64,000 bases of DNA from Pseudomonas triticicola (GTDB lineage Bacteria > Pseudomonadota > Gammaproteobacteria > Pseudomonadales > Pseudomonadaceae), in the NCBI RefSeq assembly GCF_019145375.1, contig NZ_JAHSTX010000001.1, positions 3,807,501-3,871,500 of the forward strand, given 5' to 3'. The notes beneath the pieces are model-generated. The model did not search any database and was not told the origin of the DNA. It was given only the letters and a program-made list of their open reading frames with translations. This document shows, one piece after another, positions 18,775 to 28,043 of the stretch. How positions within the stretch are numbered: position 1 is the first letter of the stretch; each line of letters opens with the position of its first letter. The translations under genes were made by a program, and so were the position numbers.

Positions 18775-19091
18775 ATGTTCACTCCCTGTTGAATCGTATC
18801 GTCTACCGCTCGGAGACATCCTGGCCGGTTATGGGGCATCGGCCAACACGCGAAAATCGCCCGGGATCGGTGGCAAGGGATGCCACCGACACCAGCTGCT
18901 CCGGCACACAACCTGGCAGCAGAAGTAGCAACCGTCACCAAAAGCCGGCAACGCGTTACGGGGTCTGCGCGCCGGGTGTCAGTGCAGGCATGAGGCGGGC
19001 GCTAGTATAAGCGGGTTAAGCCAGACGTCCTGCGCCTGGGCCTGGGCAGGTGGCGATTGTTCCTGACAGAAATTTCTCTAATTGCCTGCGA
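18775..19091. other. intergenic region, no gene seen
   Basis: This stretch holds the promoter side of the ArsR-like gene and the 3' end of the LysR gene. A hairpin GGTGGCA/TGCCACC lies at 18869-18887 without a T-run. No conserved reading frame was recognised. Confidence 0.5.
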
Positions 19092-20021
19092 CTAATGATC
19101 AACTTTGAGGAAACCGGGAAATTGGCTACTCAATTCGGCGCATCGGCTGGCGAGCATCTCCCTCAGCAGGTTCACCGGCTTACTCAATTGTGCGCGATGG
19201 GCGCACAACAGATTCAGCGGTGCGCGCTCACACAGCAGTTCCGGCATCAGCACTTTGAGGCGTCCGGCGAGCACATCGGTGCCGACGTCCAGCCAGGATT
19301 TGTAGGCGATACCGGTACCGGCCAGCGCCCATAGCCGCACGACGTCAGCGTCATCGCTGAAGCGGTCGCCACTCACGGTCAGGCCGACTTCGCGTTTGCC
19401 ATCGTGAAAACTCCAGTGGTCGTGGACGCGGCTGCCGAGCATGTACAAAAGGCAGTTGTGCTGGGCCAGTTGCTCGAGCTGGCGCGGTTCGCCATGCCGG
19501 GCCAGATAGTCCGCAGATGCGCACAACACGCGGCGATTGTGTGGCGCGATGGGCAAGGCGATCAGGCTGGAATCTTCCGGCTCGCCGTAGCGCAGGGCGA
19601 TGTCCACCGGTTGCCGGAACAGGTCGGCGATGCGGTCGCCAAGTAACAGGCGCACCGTCAGTTTCGGGTGTTCACGCTGGAACGCGTCGAGCCACGGCAG
19701 CAGCAGATTGCGGCCGAAGTCCGAGGGTGCTGACAGTTGCAGAATTCCGCTGACCTGATCCTGTCCGCTGGCGAGCAGTCGACGGCCTTCGTCGAGATTG
19801 CTCAGGGCGGCGCGGGCATATTCGAGGAAGCCTTCGCCCTCAGCGGTCAGGCGCAGGCTGCGGGTCGACCGCGCCAGCAGCCGTGCACCGAGTTGCTGCT
19901 CGATGCGCTTCAAGGCCGCGCTGGCCACCGCAGCGGACATGTCCATCACCCGTGCCGCCGCCGACAGGCTGCCCAGATCCGCCGCGCGAACAAACAACTG
20001 CAAGTCATCAAAACGCAGCAT
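19092..20021 (-). CDS. LysR-family transcriptional regulator
   Basis: This 309-residue LysR-type regulator has a DNA-binding domain at about residues 1-60, with segments LQLFVRAADLGSLSAAARVM and AVASAALKRIEQQLGARL. The effector domain follows, with stretches ILQLSAPSDFGRNLLLPWLD and VDIALRYGEPEDSSLIALP, typical of the CrgA/DsdC-like group of Pseudomonas. It diverges from a small monooxygenase and a quinone-oxidoreductase-like gene, its probable targets. A perfect AAAGAG/CTCTTT dyad lies between them. The inducer is unknown. Confidence 0.87.
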   Translation of the reverse strand: MLRFDDLQLFVRAADLGSLSAAARVMDMSAAVASAALKRIEQQLGARLLARSTRSLRLTAEGEGFLEYARAALSNLDEGRRLLASGQDQVSGILQLSAPSDFGRNLLLPWLDAFQREHPKLTVRLLLGDRIADLFRQPVDIALRYGEPEDSSLIALPIAPHNRRVLCASADYLARHGEPRQLEQLAQHNCLLYMLGSRVHDHWSFHDGKREVGLTVSGDRFSDDADVVRLWALAGTGIAYKSWLDVGTDVLAGRLKVLMPELLCERAPLNLLCAHRAQLSKPVNLLREMLASRCAELSSQFPGFLKVDH

Positions 20022-20050
20022 GCGCAGCCTCGATTATCAAAAAAATATTG

Positions 20051-20066
20051 AAAGAGACTGCTCTTT
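20051..20066. promoter_or_regulatory. candidate operator of divergent LysR regulator
   Basis: AAAGAG-ACTG-CTCTTT is a perfect dyad in the gap between the divergent LysR and monooxygenase genes, 29 bp from the LysR start. Position and symmetry suggest a regulator site; no direct evidence. Confidence 0.4.
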
Positions 20067-20142
20067 TAGCCGGTTTTATCGCGCAGAGAAATAGCCAATG
20101 ATGGCCTCCAACAAATTCATCCCGATTCTCTGGAGTCCGCGC

Positions 20143-20436
20143 ATGTCACAGCCCTTTACCGCTATTGCTACTCTGACCGCCAAGCCCGGCCAGCAGGACG
20201 TTCTCGAACAGGCGCTGCGTGCCCTCGTCGAACCGAGCCGCGCCGAGCCCGGTTGTGGCCAGTACGACCTGCACCGCGACCTTGCCGATCAACAGGTTTT
20301 TTATGTGATCGAACAGTGGGCCAGTGACGAGATTCTTGAGGCGCACAACGCCAGCGCGCATTTTCAGAAGTTTCAGGCCAGCGCCGGCCACACCATCGAA
20401 CACTTCCAGCTCAAACGCCTCGGCAAAATTGCCTGA
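20143..20436 (+). CDS. ABM-domain quinol monooxygenase-like protein
   Basis: This 97-residue protein has a single antibiotic-biosynthesis-monooxygenase (ABM, YgiN-like) fold, with segments FTAIATLTAKPGQQDVLEQAL, cut here to its first part, then PGCGQYDLHRDL and YVIEQWASDEILEAH. Such small dimeric enzymes oxidise quinols or other aromatics without a cofactor. The ATG at 20143 has GGAG 7 bases upstream; an ATG at 20098 is less likely. It is followed after 32 bp by a quinone-oxidoreductase-like gene, suggesting a joint role in quinone handling. Confidence 0.8.
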   Translation: MSQPFTAIATLTAKPGQQDVLEQALRALVEPSRAEPGCGQYDLHRDLADQQVFYVIEQWASDEILEAHNASAHFQKFQASAGHTIEHFQLKRLGKIA

Positions 20437-20468
20437 TTCCTCCTTCTATCAACTGTACGGAGCCACTT

Positions 20469-21482
20469 ATGAAAGCCATTGCCTATTACGCGTCCCTGCC
20501 GATCAGCGACGCCAAGTCCCTGCAAGACATTGAACTGCCAGAACCGGTTGCCGGCCCGCGCGACCTCTTGGTGGAGGTCAAAGCCATCTCGGTCAACCCG
20601 GTCGATACCAAAGTGCGGCAGAACGTGACGCCGGAAAACGGCGCGGCGAAAGTGCTGGGCTGGGACGTTGCCGGTGTGGTCAAGTCGGTCGGCAGCGACG
20701 TCACCCTGTTCAAGGCCGGTGACAAGGTGTTCTACGCCGGTTCGATTGCCCGGGCCGGTGGCAATAGCGAGTTGCACGTGGTTGATGAGCGCATCGTCGG
20801 TCACATGCCCAAGTCGCTCGGTTTTGCCGAAGCCGCTGCGCTGCCGCTGACCGCGATCACTGCGTGGGAATTGCTCTTCGAGCGCCTGCAAATCAGCGAG
20901 GGCAGCAACGATGACGGCCAGAGCCTGCTGATCGTTGGTGCGGCGGGCGGCGTGGGTTCGATCCTCACTCAATTGGCCAAGCAATTGACCGGCCTGAAAG
21001 TCATCGGCACTGCCTCCCGTGCGCAAACCCGTGACTGGGTCAGCGCACTCGGTGCCGATCTGGTCATCGATCACAGCCAGCCGCTGAGCGAAGAATTGAA
21101 ACGCGCAGGCATCACCAGCGTGACCCACGTCGCCAGCCTGACCCAGACCGACCAGCATCTGGCACAACTGGTCGAAGCCCTCGCGCCGCAAGGCAAACTG
21201 GCGCTGATCGACGATCCGAAGTCCCTCGACATCAGCCTGCTCAAGCGCAAGAGCCTGTCGCTGCACTGGGAGTTCATGTACACCCGCTCGTTGTTCGAAA
21301 CGCCGGACATGATCGAACAGCACAAGCTGCTCAACCGCGTTGCCGAGCTGATTGACGCCGGCACTTTGAAGACCACCCTGGGCGAGCACTTCGGTGTGAT
21401 CAACGCCGCCAACCTGCGCCGCGCCCATGAACTGCTGGAAAGCGGCAAGGCCAAGGGGAAAATTGTTTTAGAAGGTTTCTAA
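20469..21482 (+). CDS. zinc-type alcohol dehydrogenase-like / quinone oxidoreductase
   Basis: This 337-residue medium-chain dehydrogenase/reductase of the ZADH/QOR group has an N-terminal GroES-like domain (VKAISVNPVDTKVRQ, GWDVAGVV) and a Rossmann domain with LIVGAAGGVGSILTQLAKQL (about residues 156-175). Zinc-ligand cysteines are absent, so it is expected to be an NADPH-dependent quinone or enone reductase rather than a zinc alcohol dehydrogenase. It is cotranscribed with the ABM monooxygenase. A strong terminator follows immediately. Confidence 0.87.
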   Translation: MKAIAYYASLPISDAKSLQDIELPEPVAGPRDLLVEVKAISVNPVDTKVRQNVTPENGAAKVLGWDVAGVVKSVGSDVTLFKAGDKVFYAGSIARAGGNSELHVVDERIVGHMPKSLGFAEAAALPLTAITAWELLFERLQISEGSNDDGQSLLIVGAAGGVGSILTQLAKQLTGLKVIGTASRAQTRDWVSALGADLVIDHSQPLSEELKRAGITSVTHVASLTQTDQHLAQLVEALAPQGKLALIDDPKSLDISLLKRKSLSLHWEFMYTRSLFETPDMIEQHKLLNRVAELIDAGTLKTTLGEHFGVINAANLRRAHELLESGKAKGKIVLEGF

Positions 21483-21487
21483 AAAAT

Positions 21488-21534
21488 AAAGCCTCGCAAA
21501 CGCTCGTGATGCCAGAGCGGTTGCGGGGCTTTTT
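21488..21534 (+). terminator. rho-independent terminator after quinone reductase gene
   Basis: AGCCTCGCAA (21490-21499) pairs with TTGCGGGGCT (21521-21530), one pair being G-T. An inner CGCTC/GAGCG helix is also present and TTTT follows. It starts 7 bp after the stop codon. Confidence 0.85.
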
Positions 21535-21633
21535 GCCGTCAGTCGGTTGCTTGACCCTTGTCACAATTGCGCGGGTATCGAGGTCTACAATCGAAGCCTC
21601 TGCGATACGTCTTTTACGCAAGGGAGGTCAGCA

Positions 21634-21807
21634 ATGAAGATCCTGATAAAAGAAGTGGCAAAGTCTCAATGGCAAGTGCGCCTGGACCAGCACGTCGTGA
21701 CCTTTCGCAGTGAAGCCGAGGCCCTGGCCTTCACTCGCACCCTCGAAGCGCGACTCTGCGCGCCCCACCGGATCCCCGAACCCAGCCAGCAGCGCGCCGC
21801 CGGCTGA
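21634..21807 (+). CDS. small conserved protein of unknown function
   Basis: This 57-residue protein begins MKILIKEVAKSQWQVRLDQ and is hydrophilic with a proline/glutamine-rich tail. A near-ideal ribosome binding site, AGGGAGG, lies 7 bases before the ATG. The layout (strand, strand, then helix SEAEALAFTRTLEARL) resembles DUF2188-like small proteins, but the family is not certain. It is convergent with a drug-exporter gene 17 bp away, with a terminator upstream, so it is a monocistronic unit. Confidence 0.65.
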   Translation: MKILIKEVAKSQWQVRLDQHVVTFRSEAEALAFTRTLEARLCAPHRIPEPSQQRAAG

Positions 21808-21824
21808 GTTTTCTAACCGAGCCT

Positions 21825-23021
21825 TTAAACCTGGGCTTGCGCCAGCGCCCGGGCGTTCTGCAAGCGCCGGGTGAGCAGCGCGACGCTCACCACCAGCAGA
21901 CCGCACAGGCTGATGACCATGGCCATCGGCACGGCGCTGCCATCGTGCAACACACCCACCAACGCGGCGGCACCGGCGGCGATGCTGAATTGCAGGCAAC
22001 CAAGCATCGCCGACGCACTGCCGGCGCGGGCGCCCTGACCGTTCATCGCGCAGGCCGAGGCATTGGGAATGATGCAGCCGAGGCTGGCGATGCAGATGAA
22101 CAGCGGAATCAGCAGCGGCCACAACGCCTCGGGACGCATCGCGCCGACGGCCAGCAGCGTCAGTCCGGCGAGGAAGTAAACCCACACTGCGCGCACCAGC
22201 AAAAACGCCGGGCCACGCTTGGCGAGCAGACGAGCATTGACCTGCGCCACCAGAATGAAGCCCGCCGCGTTGGTGCCGAACAGCCAGCCGAAATGCTCGG
22301 CGGGCACACCGTAGAGCTTGATGAACACAAACGGTGAGCCAGCGATGTAGGCGAACATGCCGGCGATGGCGATGCCACCGGTCAGGGCATGGCCGAGGTA
22401 GACCGAATCCTTGACCAGTCGCGCGTACTGGCGCAACGCACCGGACAACGGCTGGCGCGGCACGTGGGCCGGCATGCTTTCCGGCAGCCCCAACGCCACC
22501 GCCAGACCCGCCGCCGCACTGAACCCGGTGAGGACCAGAAAGATCGACTGCCAACCCGTGGTATTGACCAGCAGCCCACCGAGCATCGGCGCCAGAATCG
22601 GCGCCAGGCCCATTACCAGCATCAACTGGGAAAACACCTTCGCCGAGCCCACCGCGTCGCACTTGTCGGCGACCACCGCACGGGAAATCACCATGCCCGC
22701 ACAACCACCGAGTGCCTGGACAAAACGCGCGCCGATCAGCCATTCCAGGCTCGGCGCGTAGGCGCAGGCCAATGACGCCAGGGTGAACAGAGCAACGCCA
22801 CTGAGCAGCGGAAGCCGCCGGCCAAAACGATCGGAAATCGGCCCGTAAGCCAGTTGGCCCAGCGACAGACCGAGGAAGTACGCCGCCAGCGTCAGCTGGA
22901 CATGCTGCTCATCGGTGCCGAACGCCAGCGCCATGGCCGGAAAGGCAGGCAAATAGAAGTCGATCGCCAAAGGACCGAAGGCGCTCAAGGCGCCGAGTAT
23001 CAAAATCGTGCGGAAATTCAT
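21825..23021 (-). CDS. Bcr/CflA-family multidrug MFS exporter
   Basis: This 398-residue inner-membrane drug:H+ antiporter has 12 predicted segments. The N-terminus has LSAFGPLAIDFYLPAFPAM, typical of the Bcr/CflA group. It is followed by the loop motif YGPISDRFGRRLPLLSG and the segment 5 motif LGGCAGMVISRAVVAD. The substrate is unknown; relatives export bicyclomycin, chloramphenicol or sulfonamides. It appears monocistronic. Confidence 0.88.
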   Translation of the reverse strand: MNFRTILILGALSAFGPLAIDFYLPAFPAMALAFGTDEQHVQLTLAAYFLGLSLGQLAYGPISDRFGRRLPLLSGVALFTLASLACAYAPSLEWLIGARFVQALGGCAGMVISRAVVADKCDAVGSAKVFSQLMLVMGLAPILAPMLGGLLVNTTGWQSIFLVLTGFSAAAGLAVALGLPESMPAHVPRQPLSGALRQYARLVKDSVYLGHALTGGIAIAGMFAYIAGSPFVFIKLYGVPAEHFGWLFGTNAAGFILVAQVNARLLAKRGPAFLLVRAVWVYFLAGLTLLAVGAMRPEALWPLLIPLFICIASLGCIIPNASACAMNGQGARAGSASAMLGCLQFSIAAGAAALVGVLHDGSAVPMAMVISLCGLLVVSVALLTRRLQNARALAQAQV

Positions 23022-23108
23022 CAGGCATCCAGGTGGGCAAGTCGCAGCCCGACAGTCTAGCCGCGCCCGGACGCCTTGAACATTCCGATAGCTCGCTAAC
23101 GATCAATT

Positions 23109-23306
23109 TCAGACGAGCTTCACCTCATAACCCTCTTCGCGAATCGCTGCGATGACCTGATCGGCACTCAGCGCGCTCTCGATGCCGACTTCCTTGGCCT
23201 CCAGATCGACGCGCACGCTGGCCGCCGGATCCAGCGCCTGCACCGCAGTGGTAATGGCTTTGACGCAATGACCGCAGGACATGCCTTGAACGTTGAACGC
23301 TTGCAT
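23109..23306 (-). CDS. copZ: CopZ-like copper chaperone
   Basis: This 65-residue single HMA-domain protein has the metal site MSCGHC (Cys11 and Cys14). The beta-alpha-beta pattern ends in IREEGYEVKLV. Such chaperones carry Cu(I) in the cytoplasm to the exporter CopA. Upstream is a CueR-type dyad inside a TTGACC-started promoter. The gene is transcribed away from copA but appears to share its regulator. Confidence 0.9.
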   Translation of the reverse strand: MQAFNVQGMSCGHCVKAITTAVQALDPAASVRVDLEAKEVGIESALSADQVIAAIREEGYEVKLV

Positions 23307-23345
23307 GGGAAGACTCCTTTGAGTGAGGTTGCCGGCAGTCTCGAG

Positions 23346-23367
23346 CTTGCCACGATGGCAAGGTCAA
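23346..23367 (-). promoter_or_regulatory. CueR operator/promoter of copZ
   Basis: The dyad CTTGCC-N5-GGCAAG (23346-23362) is next to a minus-strand -35 box TTGACC (23362-23367). The layout is that of MerR-family promoters, where the dyad fills an over-long spacer. It is almost identical to the operator before copA. Confidence 0.75.
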
Positions 23368-23454
23368 GTTCTGCGAAAAACTGCCGGGCTGGCAATCGGC
23401 GCCGCGCTCGGCCAAGCTGCATGCATCAATGACTGGAATTCAGGAGATTCAGCC

Positions 23455-23838
23455 ATGCGCTGGTCAGCTTTGGGCCTGTTTGGCTTGCTCAGCCTTTTCG
23501 CCGCCGTCCCGCAGGTGCAAGCCGCCGGCGAGGATTACGCGGTACTGATCATTTCCCGCGAGCGCCTCGAAGTGGCGACCTCGTGCGAGATCGGCGTGTA
23601 CATCCAGGATCAGCTCTCGGCACGCCTGTTTCAGGAGCAGAGCACTTCGTTCAACCTGCCGCCGGGCAAGGTTTCGCTGCGCCTGAAACTGCTGCCGGGA
23701 CAGGCACCGGGTTGCAATCCCGGCATGCTCGCACCGGGTTCGCAGGAAATTAAACTGCAAGCTGGTGAGATACAGAAGTACCGGATAGCGATGGCGCAGG
23801 ACGGTATGTACCTGAAGCGCGCCGATCTCGGTTATTGA
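23455..23838 (+). CDS. secreted protein of unknown function beside copper genes
   Basis: This 127-residue protein has a clear signal peptide (LGLFGLLSLFAAVPQVQAA) cleaved near residue 24. The mature part is a likely beta-rich domain with two cysteines (TSCEIGVYIQDQ and GCNPGM) that could form a disulfide. The family was not recognised. The stretch FNLPPGKVSLRLKLLPGQ resembles small periplasmic or envelope domains in general character only. It sits between copZ and copA but has no CueR dyad of its own facing it, so a copper role is uncertain. Confidence 0.7.
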   Translation: MRWSALGLFGLLSLFAAVPQVQAAGEDYAVLIISRERLEVATSCEIGVYIQDQLSARLFQEQSTSFNLPPGKVSLRLKLLPGQAPGCNPGMLAPGSQEIKLQAGEIQKYRIAMAQDGMYLKRADLGY

Positions 23839-23852
23839 GGCGATCCCTAACC

Positions 23853-23942
23853 TGTGGGAGCGAGCCTGCTCGCGAAAGCGGTGCATCATTCAGCAATCAT
23901 GGTGACTGACCTGGCGCATTCGCGAGCAGGCTCGCTCCCACA
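23853..23942. repeat. REP inverted pair
   Basis: The arms at 23853-23876 and 23919-23942 are perfect complements. The pair ends 10 bp before the copA promoter. Confidence 0.9.
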
Positions 23943-23952
23943 AGAATGGTGC

Positions 23953-23975
23953 TTGACCTTGCCCGCATGGCAAGG
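23953..23975 (+). promoter_or_regulatory. CueR operator/promoter of copA
   Basis: A -35 box TTGACC (23953-23958) overlaps a perfect dyad CCTTGCC-CGCAT-GGCAAGG (23957-23975). This is the standard CueR promoter layout for Cu(I)-induced genes, 37 bp upstream of the copA start. Confidence 0.85.
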
Positions 23976-24012
23976 TTGATCCTGTAGTCATCCACTACAG
24001 GGAGCGCGACCG

Positions 24013-26406
24013 ATGTCCGAATCCACCACTTTCGATCTGCCGATTGCCGGCATGACCTGTGCCAGTTGCGCCGGGCGTGTCGAGCGGGCGCTGCGCAAGG
24101 TCAGCGGCGCTAGTGCCGTCAGTGTCAACCTCGCCACCGAACAGGCCCGGGTACAGGCGCCCGGCGACAGCCTCCCGGCGCTGATGCAAGCCGTGGAGCG
24201 CGCCGGTTACAGCGTGCCCCGGCAAACCGTCGAATTGAGCATCGACGGCATGACCTGCGCGTCCTGCGTCGGTCGCGTCGAACGCGCCCTGAACAAAGTC
24301 CCAAGCGTGAGCAGCGTCAGCGTCAATCTGGCCAATGAACGTGCGCACCTCGAATTGCTCGGCCAGGTCGATACGCAAACCCTGCTCGACGCGGTGAGCA
24401 AGGCCGGTTACTCGGCCAGCGTCTGGCAAGCTGAACGGCCACAGTCCGATGACCAGCAAAAACGCCTGCACCGCGAGCGCTGGGCATTGATCTGCGCGAT
24501 CGCCCTCGCTCTGCCGCTGGTGCTGCCGATGTTACTGCAGCCGTTCGGCATTCACTGGATGCTCCCGGCCTGGGCGCAATTCGCCCTCGCCACTCCCGTG
24601 CAATTCATCTTCGGCGCACGCTTTTATGTCGCGGCGTGGAAAGCCGTGCGCGCCGGCGCCGGCAACATGGACCTGCTCGTCGCCCTCGGCACCAGCGCCG
24701 GTTATGGCCTGAGTGTCTATGAATGGGCCAGCGCGGCCGGACGCATGCCGCATCTGTATTTCGAAGCCTCGGCGGTGGTCATCGCTTTGGTATTGCTCGG
24801 CAAATATCTCGAGAGCCGCGCCAAACGCCAGACCGCCAGCGCCATCCGCGCCCTCGAGGCGTTACGGCCGGAGCGCGCGATTCAGGTGGTCGACGGACGT
24901 GAGCAGGACGTTGCGATCAGCGCCCTGCGCCTCGACGATCTGGTGCTGGTCAAACCCGGCGAACGCTTCCCGGTCGATGGCGAAGTCGTCGAAGGCCAGA
25001 GCCACGCCGACGAAGCGCTGATCAGCGGCGAAAGCCTGCCGGTGTCGAAACAACCGGGCGACAAGGTCACCGGCGGCGCGATCAATGGCGAGGGTCGTTT
25101 GCTGGTGCGCACCCAGGCCCTCGGCGCGGAAACCGTGCTGGCGCGGATCATTCGTCTGGTCGAGGACGCGCAAGCGGCGAAAGCGCCGATCCAGAAACTG
25201 GTGGACAAGGTCAGCCAGATCTTCGTCCCCACCGTATTGCTGATCGCCCTGGCCACGCTGATCGGCTGGTGGCTGTACGGCGCACCGCTGGAAACGGCGG
25301 TGATCAATGCCGTCGCCGTGCTGGTGATCGCTTGCCCGTGCGCCCTCGGCCTCGCCACCCCGACGGCGATCATGGCCGGCACCGGCGTCGCCGCGCGCCA
25401 TGGCATTCTGATCAAGGACGCCGAAGCGCTGGAGCGCGCCCATGAAGTCAGCAGTGTGGTGTTCGACAAGACCGGCACGCTGACCTCGGGCACGCCGCGT
25501 ATCGCGCATTTCAACGCGGTCGATGGTGACGAAAATAATCTGCTGACCTTGGCCGGTGCCTTGCAGCGCGGCAGCGAGCATCCTTTGGCCAAAGCGGTGC
25601 TGGATGCCGCCGCCGAACGCGGCTTGAACGTGCCCGACGTCAGCGACAGCCAGGCGCTGACCGGACGCGGCATTGCCGGCACGCTGGATGGCCGGCGCCT
25701 GGCGCTGGGCAATCGGCGGATGCTCGACGAAAGCGCCTTGAGTGGCGGTGAATTGAGCACATCCGCCGAAGCCTGGGAACGCGAAGGCCGCACATTGTCG
25801 TGGCTGATCGAACAAAGTCCTGAGCCGAAGGTGCTGGGTCTGTTCGCCTTCGGTGACACGCTGAAACCCGGCGCTCTGCAAGCGGTGCAACAACTCGCCG
25901 CACGGGATATCCAGAGCCACCTGCTGACCGGCGACAATCGCGGCAGCGCACGGGTGGTGGCTGATGCCCTGGGCATCCGCAGTGTTCACGCCGAAGTGCT
26001 GCCGGCCGACAAAGCCGCGACCGTCGCCGAGCTGAAGAAAACCGGCGTAGTCGCCATGGTCGGCGATGGCATCAACGACGCCCCGGCCCTCGCCGCCGCC
26101 GACATCGGCATCGCCATGGGCGGCGGCACCGACGTCGCCATGCATGCGGCCGGCATCACCTTGATGCGCGGCGATCCGCGACTGGTGCCGGCGGCGCTGG
26201 AGATCAGCCGCAAGACCTACGCAAAGATTCGCCAGAACCTGTTCTGGGCCTTTGTCTACAACCTGATCGGCATTCCGCTGGCGGTGTTCGGCTTCCTCAA
26301 TCCGGTGCTGGCCGGCGCGGCGATGGCGCTGTCGAGCGTCAGCGTGGTGAGCAATGCGCTACTGTTGAAAACCTGGAAACCCAAGGACCTGGAGGAACAC
26401 CGATGA
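24013..26406 (+). CDS. copA: Cu(I)-exporting P1B-type ATPase
   Basis: This 797-residue inner-membrane pump exports Cu(I) from the cytoplasm. Two N-terminal HMA domains each carry MTCASC (near residues 14 and 82). The transport motif is CPC in [16 protein letters not shown] (about residue 440). The phosphorylation loop is DKTGTLT (about residue 485), the HP motif lies in GSEHPLAKA, and the hinge is [22 protein letters not shown] appears as ISGESLPV. All catalytic residues are in place. A CueR-type operator precedes it, and cueR overlaps its 3' end. Confidence 0.95.
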   Translation: MSESTTFDLPIAGMTCASCAGRVERALRKVSGASAVSVNLATEQARVQAPGDSLPALMQAVERAGYSVPRQTVELSIDGMTCASCVGRVERALNKVPSVSSVSVNLANERAHLELLGQVDTQTLLDAVSKAGYSASVWQAERPQSDDQQKRLHRERWALICAIALALPLVLPMLLQPFGIHWMLPAWAQFALATPVQFIFGARFYVAAWKAVRAGAGNMDLLVALGTSAGYGLSVYEWASAAGRMPHLYFEASAVVIALVLLGKYLESRAKRQTASAIRALEALRPERAIQVVDGREQDVAISALRLDDLVLVKPGERFPVDGEVVEGQSHADEALISGESLPVSKQPGDKVTGGAINGEGRLLVRTQALGAETVLARIIRLVEDAQAAKAPIQKLVDKVSQIFVPTVLLIALATLIGWWLYGAPLETAVINAVAVLVIACPCALGLATPTAIMAGTGVAARHGILIKDAEALERAHEVSSVVFDKTGTLTSGTPRIAHFNAVDGDENNLLTLAGALQRGSEHPLAKAVLDAAAERGLNVPDVSDSQALTGRGIAGTLDGRRLALGNRRMLDESALSGGELSTSAEAWEREGRTLSWLIEQSPEPKVLGLFAFGDTLKPGALQAVQQLAARDIQSHLLTGDNRGSARVVADALGIRSVHAEVLPADKAATVAELKKTGVVAMVGDGINDAPALAAADIGIAMGGGTDVAMHAAGITLMRGDPRLVPAALEISRKTYAKIRQNLFWAFVYNLIGIPLAVFGFLNPVLAGAAMALSSVSVVSNALLLKTWKPKDLEEHR

Positions 26407-26816
26407 ACATCGGCCAAGCAGCCCGGCAGAGTGGCCTGAGCGCAAAAATGATTCGTTATTACGAGTCGATCGGTTTGCTCAAAGCGGCCAATCGCACCGA
26501 CAGCGGTTACCGCGTATACGGCAGCGATGACTTGCACACGCTGGCATTCATCAAGCGCTCGCGGGATCTGGGCTTTTCCCTGGAAGAGGTCGGCAAGCTG
26601 CTGACCCTCTGGCAGGATCGCCAGCGCGCCAGCGCTGATGTGAAAGCACTGGCGCGCCAGCACATCGACGAGCTGAACCAGAAGATCCGCGAGCTCGGCG
26701 AGTTGCGTGACACCCTGCAGGATCTGGTCGAACATTGCAGCGGCGACCATCGCCCGGACTGCCCGATCCTCAAGGAACTGGCGTCGGGCTGCTGCGCGCA
26801 ACCCGCCCGCGCCTGA
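26403..26816 (+). CDS. cueR: Cu(I)-responsive MerR-family regulator
   Basis: This 137-residue MerR-type activator has the N-terminal segment [20 protein letters not shown] (residues 1-20) as its winged helix. A long dimerisation helix lies around residues 75-110. The C-terminal metal loop has two cysteines, in [14 protein letters not shown], as in CueR. The ATG overlaps the copA stop (ATGA), so it is made from the copA message and forms a feedback loop. Its 3' end overlaps the convergent MFS gene by 47 bp. Confidence 0.92.
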   Translation: MNIGQAARQSGLSAKMIRYYESIGLLKAANRTDSGYRVYGSDDLHTLAFIKRSRDLGFSLEEVGKLLTLWQDRQRASADVKALARQHIDELNQKIRELGELRDTLQDLVEHCSGDHRPDCPILKELASGCCAQPARA

Positions 26817-27978
26817 TCCCCAGCAGCGTCACCACACCCAAGGTGCCGAGGGGAATGCCGTGGAACAGCATGACCACGGCCCCCGGCGTCCACCACGCGT
26901 AGAACGGCGCGGCGACCAGCATGCCGATGCCGAAACCGCTCATCTGCAGCAAGGTCAGCACGCTGAAAATCGGCAGGCGCAACGCCGCAGGTTCCCGTTG
27001 CAGCCGTGACATCAGGCTGACTTCGGAAACCCCGTCACCAAGCCCGGCCGGCAAGGCGAACAGCAGCAGCCCCACGAGGCTGTGCTGCTGGAACATCAGA
27101 ATGAAACCGCAGGACATCAGCGCCACGCCGCAGAAGAATCTTCTTTCGAGGTGGCTATTCTCCGAACCCTTCAGGCGACTGGCGATTCGCGCGCCGAGGA
27201 GTTTGCCGCTGGCCCATACCGAAAGCGCCAGGCCCAAGGTCGTACTCGCCGCCTCGGGCGTCAGCAGTTTCGAAATGATCGGGAAGCCGACGTTGTGCGC
27301 GGCGCTGCCCAATGTGTCGGCCATGGTCACCGCGAGCATGGCCGCGACCACAGGCGCCGAACGCAGGCCCTGCCGCAGCGCAAACCATTCACCGCGCTCC
27401 GGCTGTTCGCTTACATCGGTTTTTTCGAAACGCAGCGGCATGATCAGCAGCGCGGCGAGCAAATAGGTCAGCGCGTTGAGGGCGAAGACCGTTTCAAAAC
27501 CAAAAGCAGCCACCAGCAACCCCGACACCAGACTGCCGCCGACCATCGCTGCTGAAGACGCCGAGGTGATCCAGGCGTTGGCCTTGAGCAATTGCGCCGG
27601 CGCGATCAAGCGCGGTAAATGGCTATTGAGGCCGATGGCGAACATCGAATTGCCCAGGCCGAGGCCGAAGGCAATGAATGGCAACAGCCATGCCTGCTGA
27701 CTCGCCGGAGTGATCAACAGCAGCGCCAGCAGTGCAGCGCGCAACAGATCGAAAGCAATCAGCGGCGCGCGGCGCTGCCAGCGTCGGTAGAAGCGCGTGC
27801 CGATCAGGCTGGCGAAAATCCCGCCACCGACGCGGCTGGCAAGGAAAATGCCGACGCTCATGGCGCTGTTGCTCAGCAGGTAGACGTAGGTGGCCAGCGC
27901 GACCATGTTGAGGAAGGCGCCGAAATCGGAGATCAGCCGGGCGGTTACGATCAGGTGGGTGTTGCGTGGGGTGGTCAC
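26770..27978 (-). CDS. MFS transporter, function unknown
   Basis: This 402-residue major facilitator has about twelve hydrophobic segments, with stretches VALATYVYLLSNSAMSVGIFL, cut here to its first part, then ASRVGGGIFASLIGTRFYRR and LVSGLLVAAFGFETVFALNAL. It resembles enterobactin/macrolide-type MFS_3 exporters in general pattern. The GTG at 27978 is chosen because AAGGA lies 6 bases upstream. An in-frame ATG farther upstream would extend the protein into the repeat element at 28 kb. The last 47 bp overlap cueR tail to tail. The substrate is unknown. Confidence 0.8.
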   Translation of the reverse strand: MTTPRNTHLIVTARLISDFGAFLNMVALATYVYLLSNSAMSVGIFLASRVGGGIFASLIGTRFYRRWQRRAPLIAFDLLRAALLALLLITPASQQAWLLPFIAFGLGLGNSMFAIGLNSHLPRLIAPAQLLKANAWITSASSAAMVGGSLVSGLLVAAFGFETVFALNALTYLLAALLIMPLRFEKTDVSEQPERGEWFALRQGLRSAPVVAAMLAVTMADTLGSAAHNVGFPIISKLLTPEAASTTLGLALSVWASGKLLGARIASRLKGSENSHLERRFFCGVALMSCGFILMFQQHSLVGLLLFALPAGLGDGVSEVSLMSRLQREPAALRLPIFSVLTLLQMSGFGIGMLVAAPFYAWWTPGAVVMLFHGIPLGTLGVVTLLGIRRGRVARSSPTPVP

Positions 27979-28043
27979 ATTCAGTCCTTGAGTGTGGTTG
28001 GAGCGCTGGACAGTAGACGCGAATAAGCCAGGATCCGAAAGCC

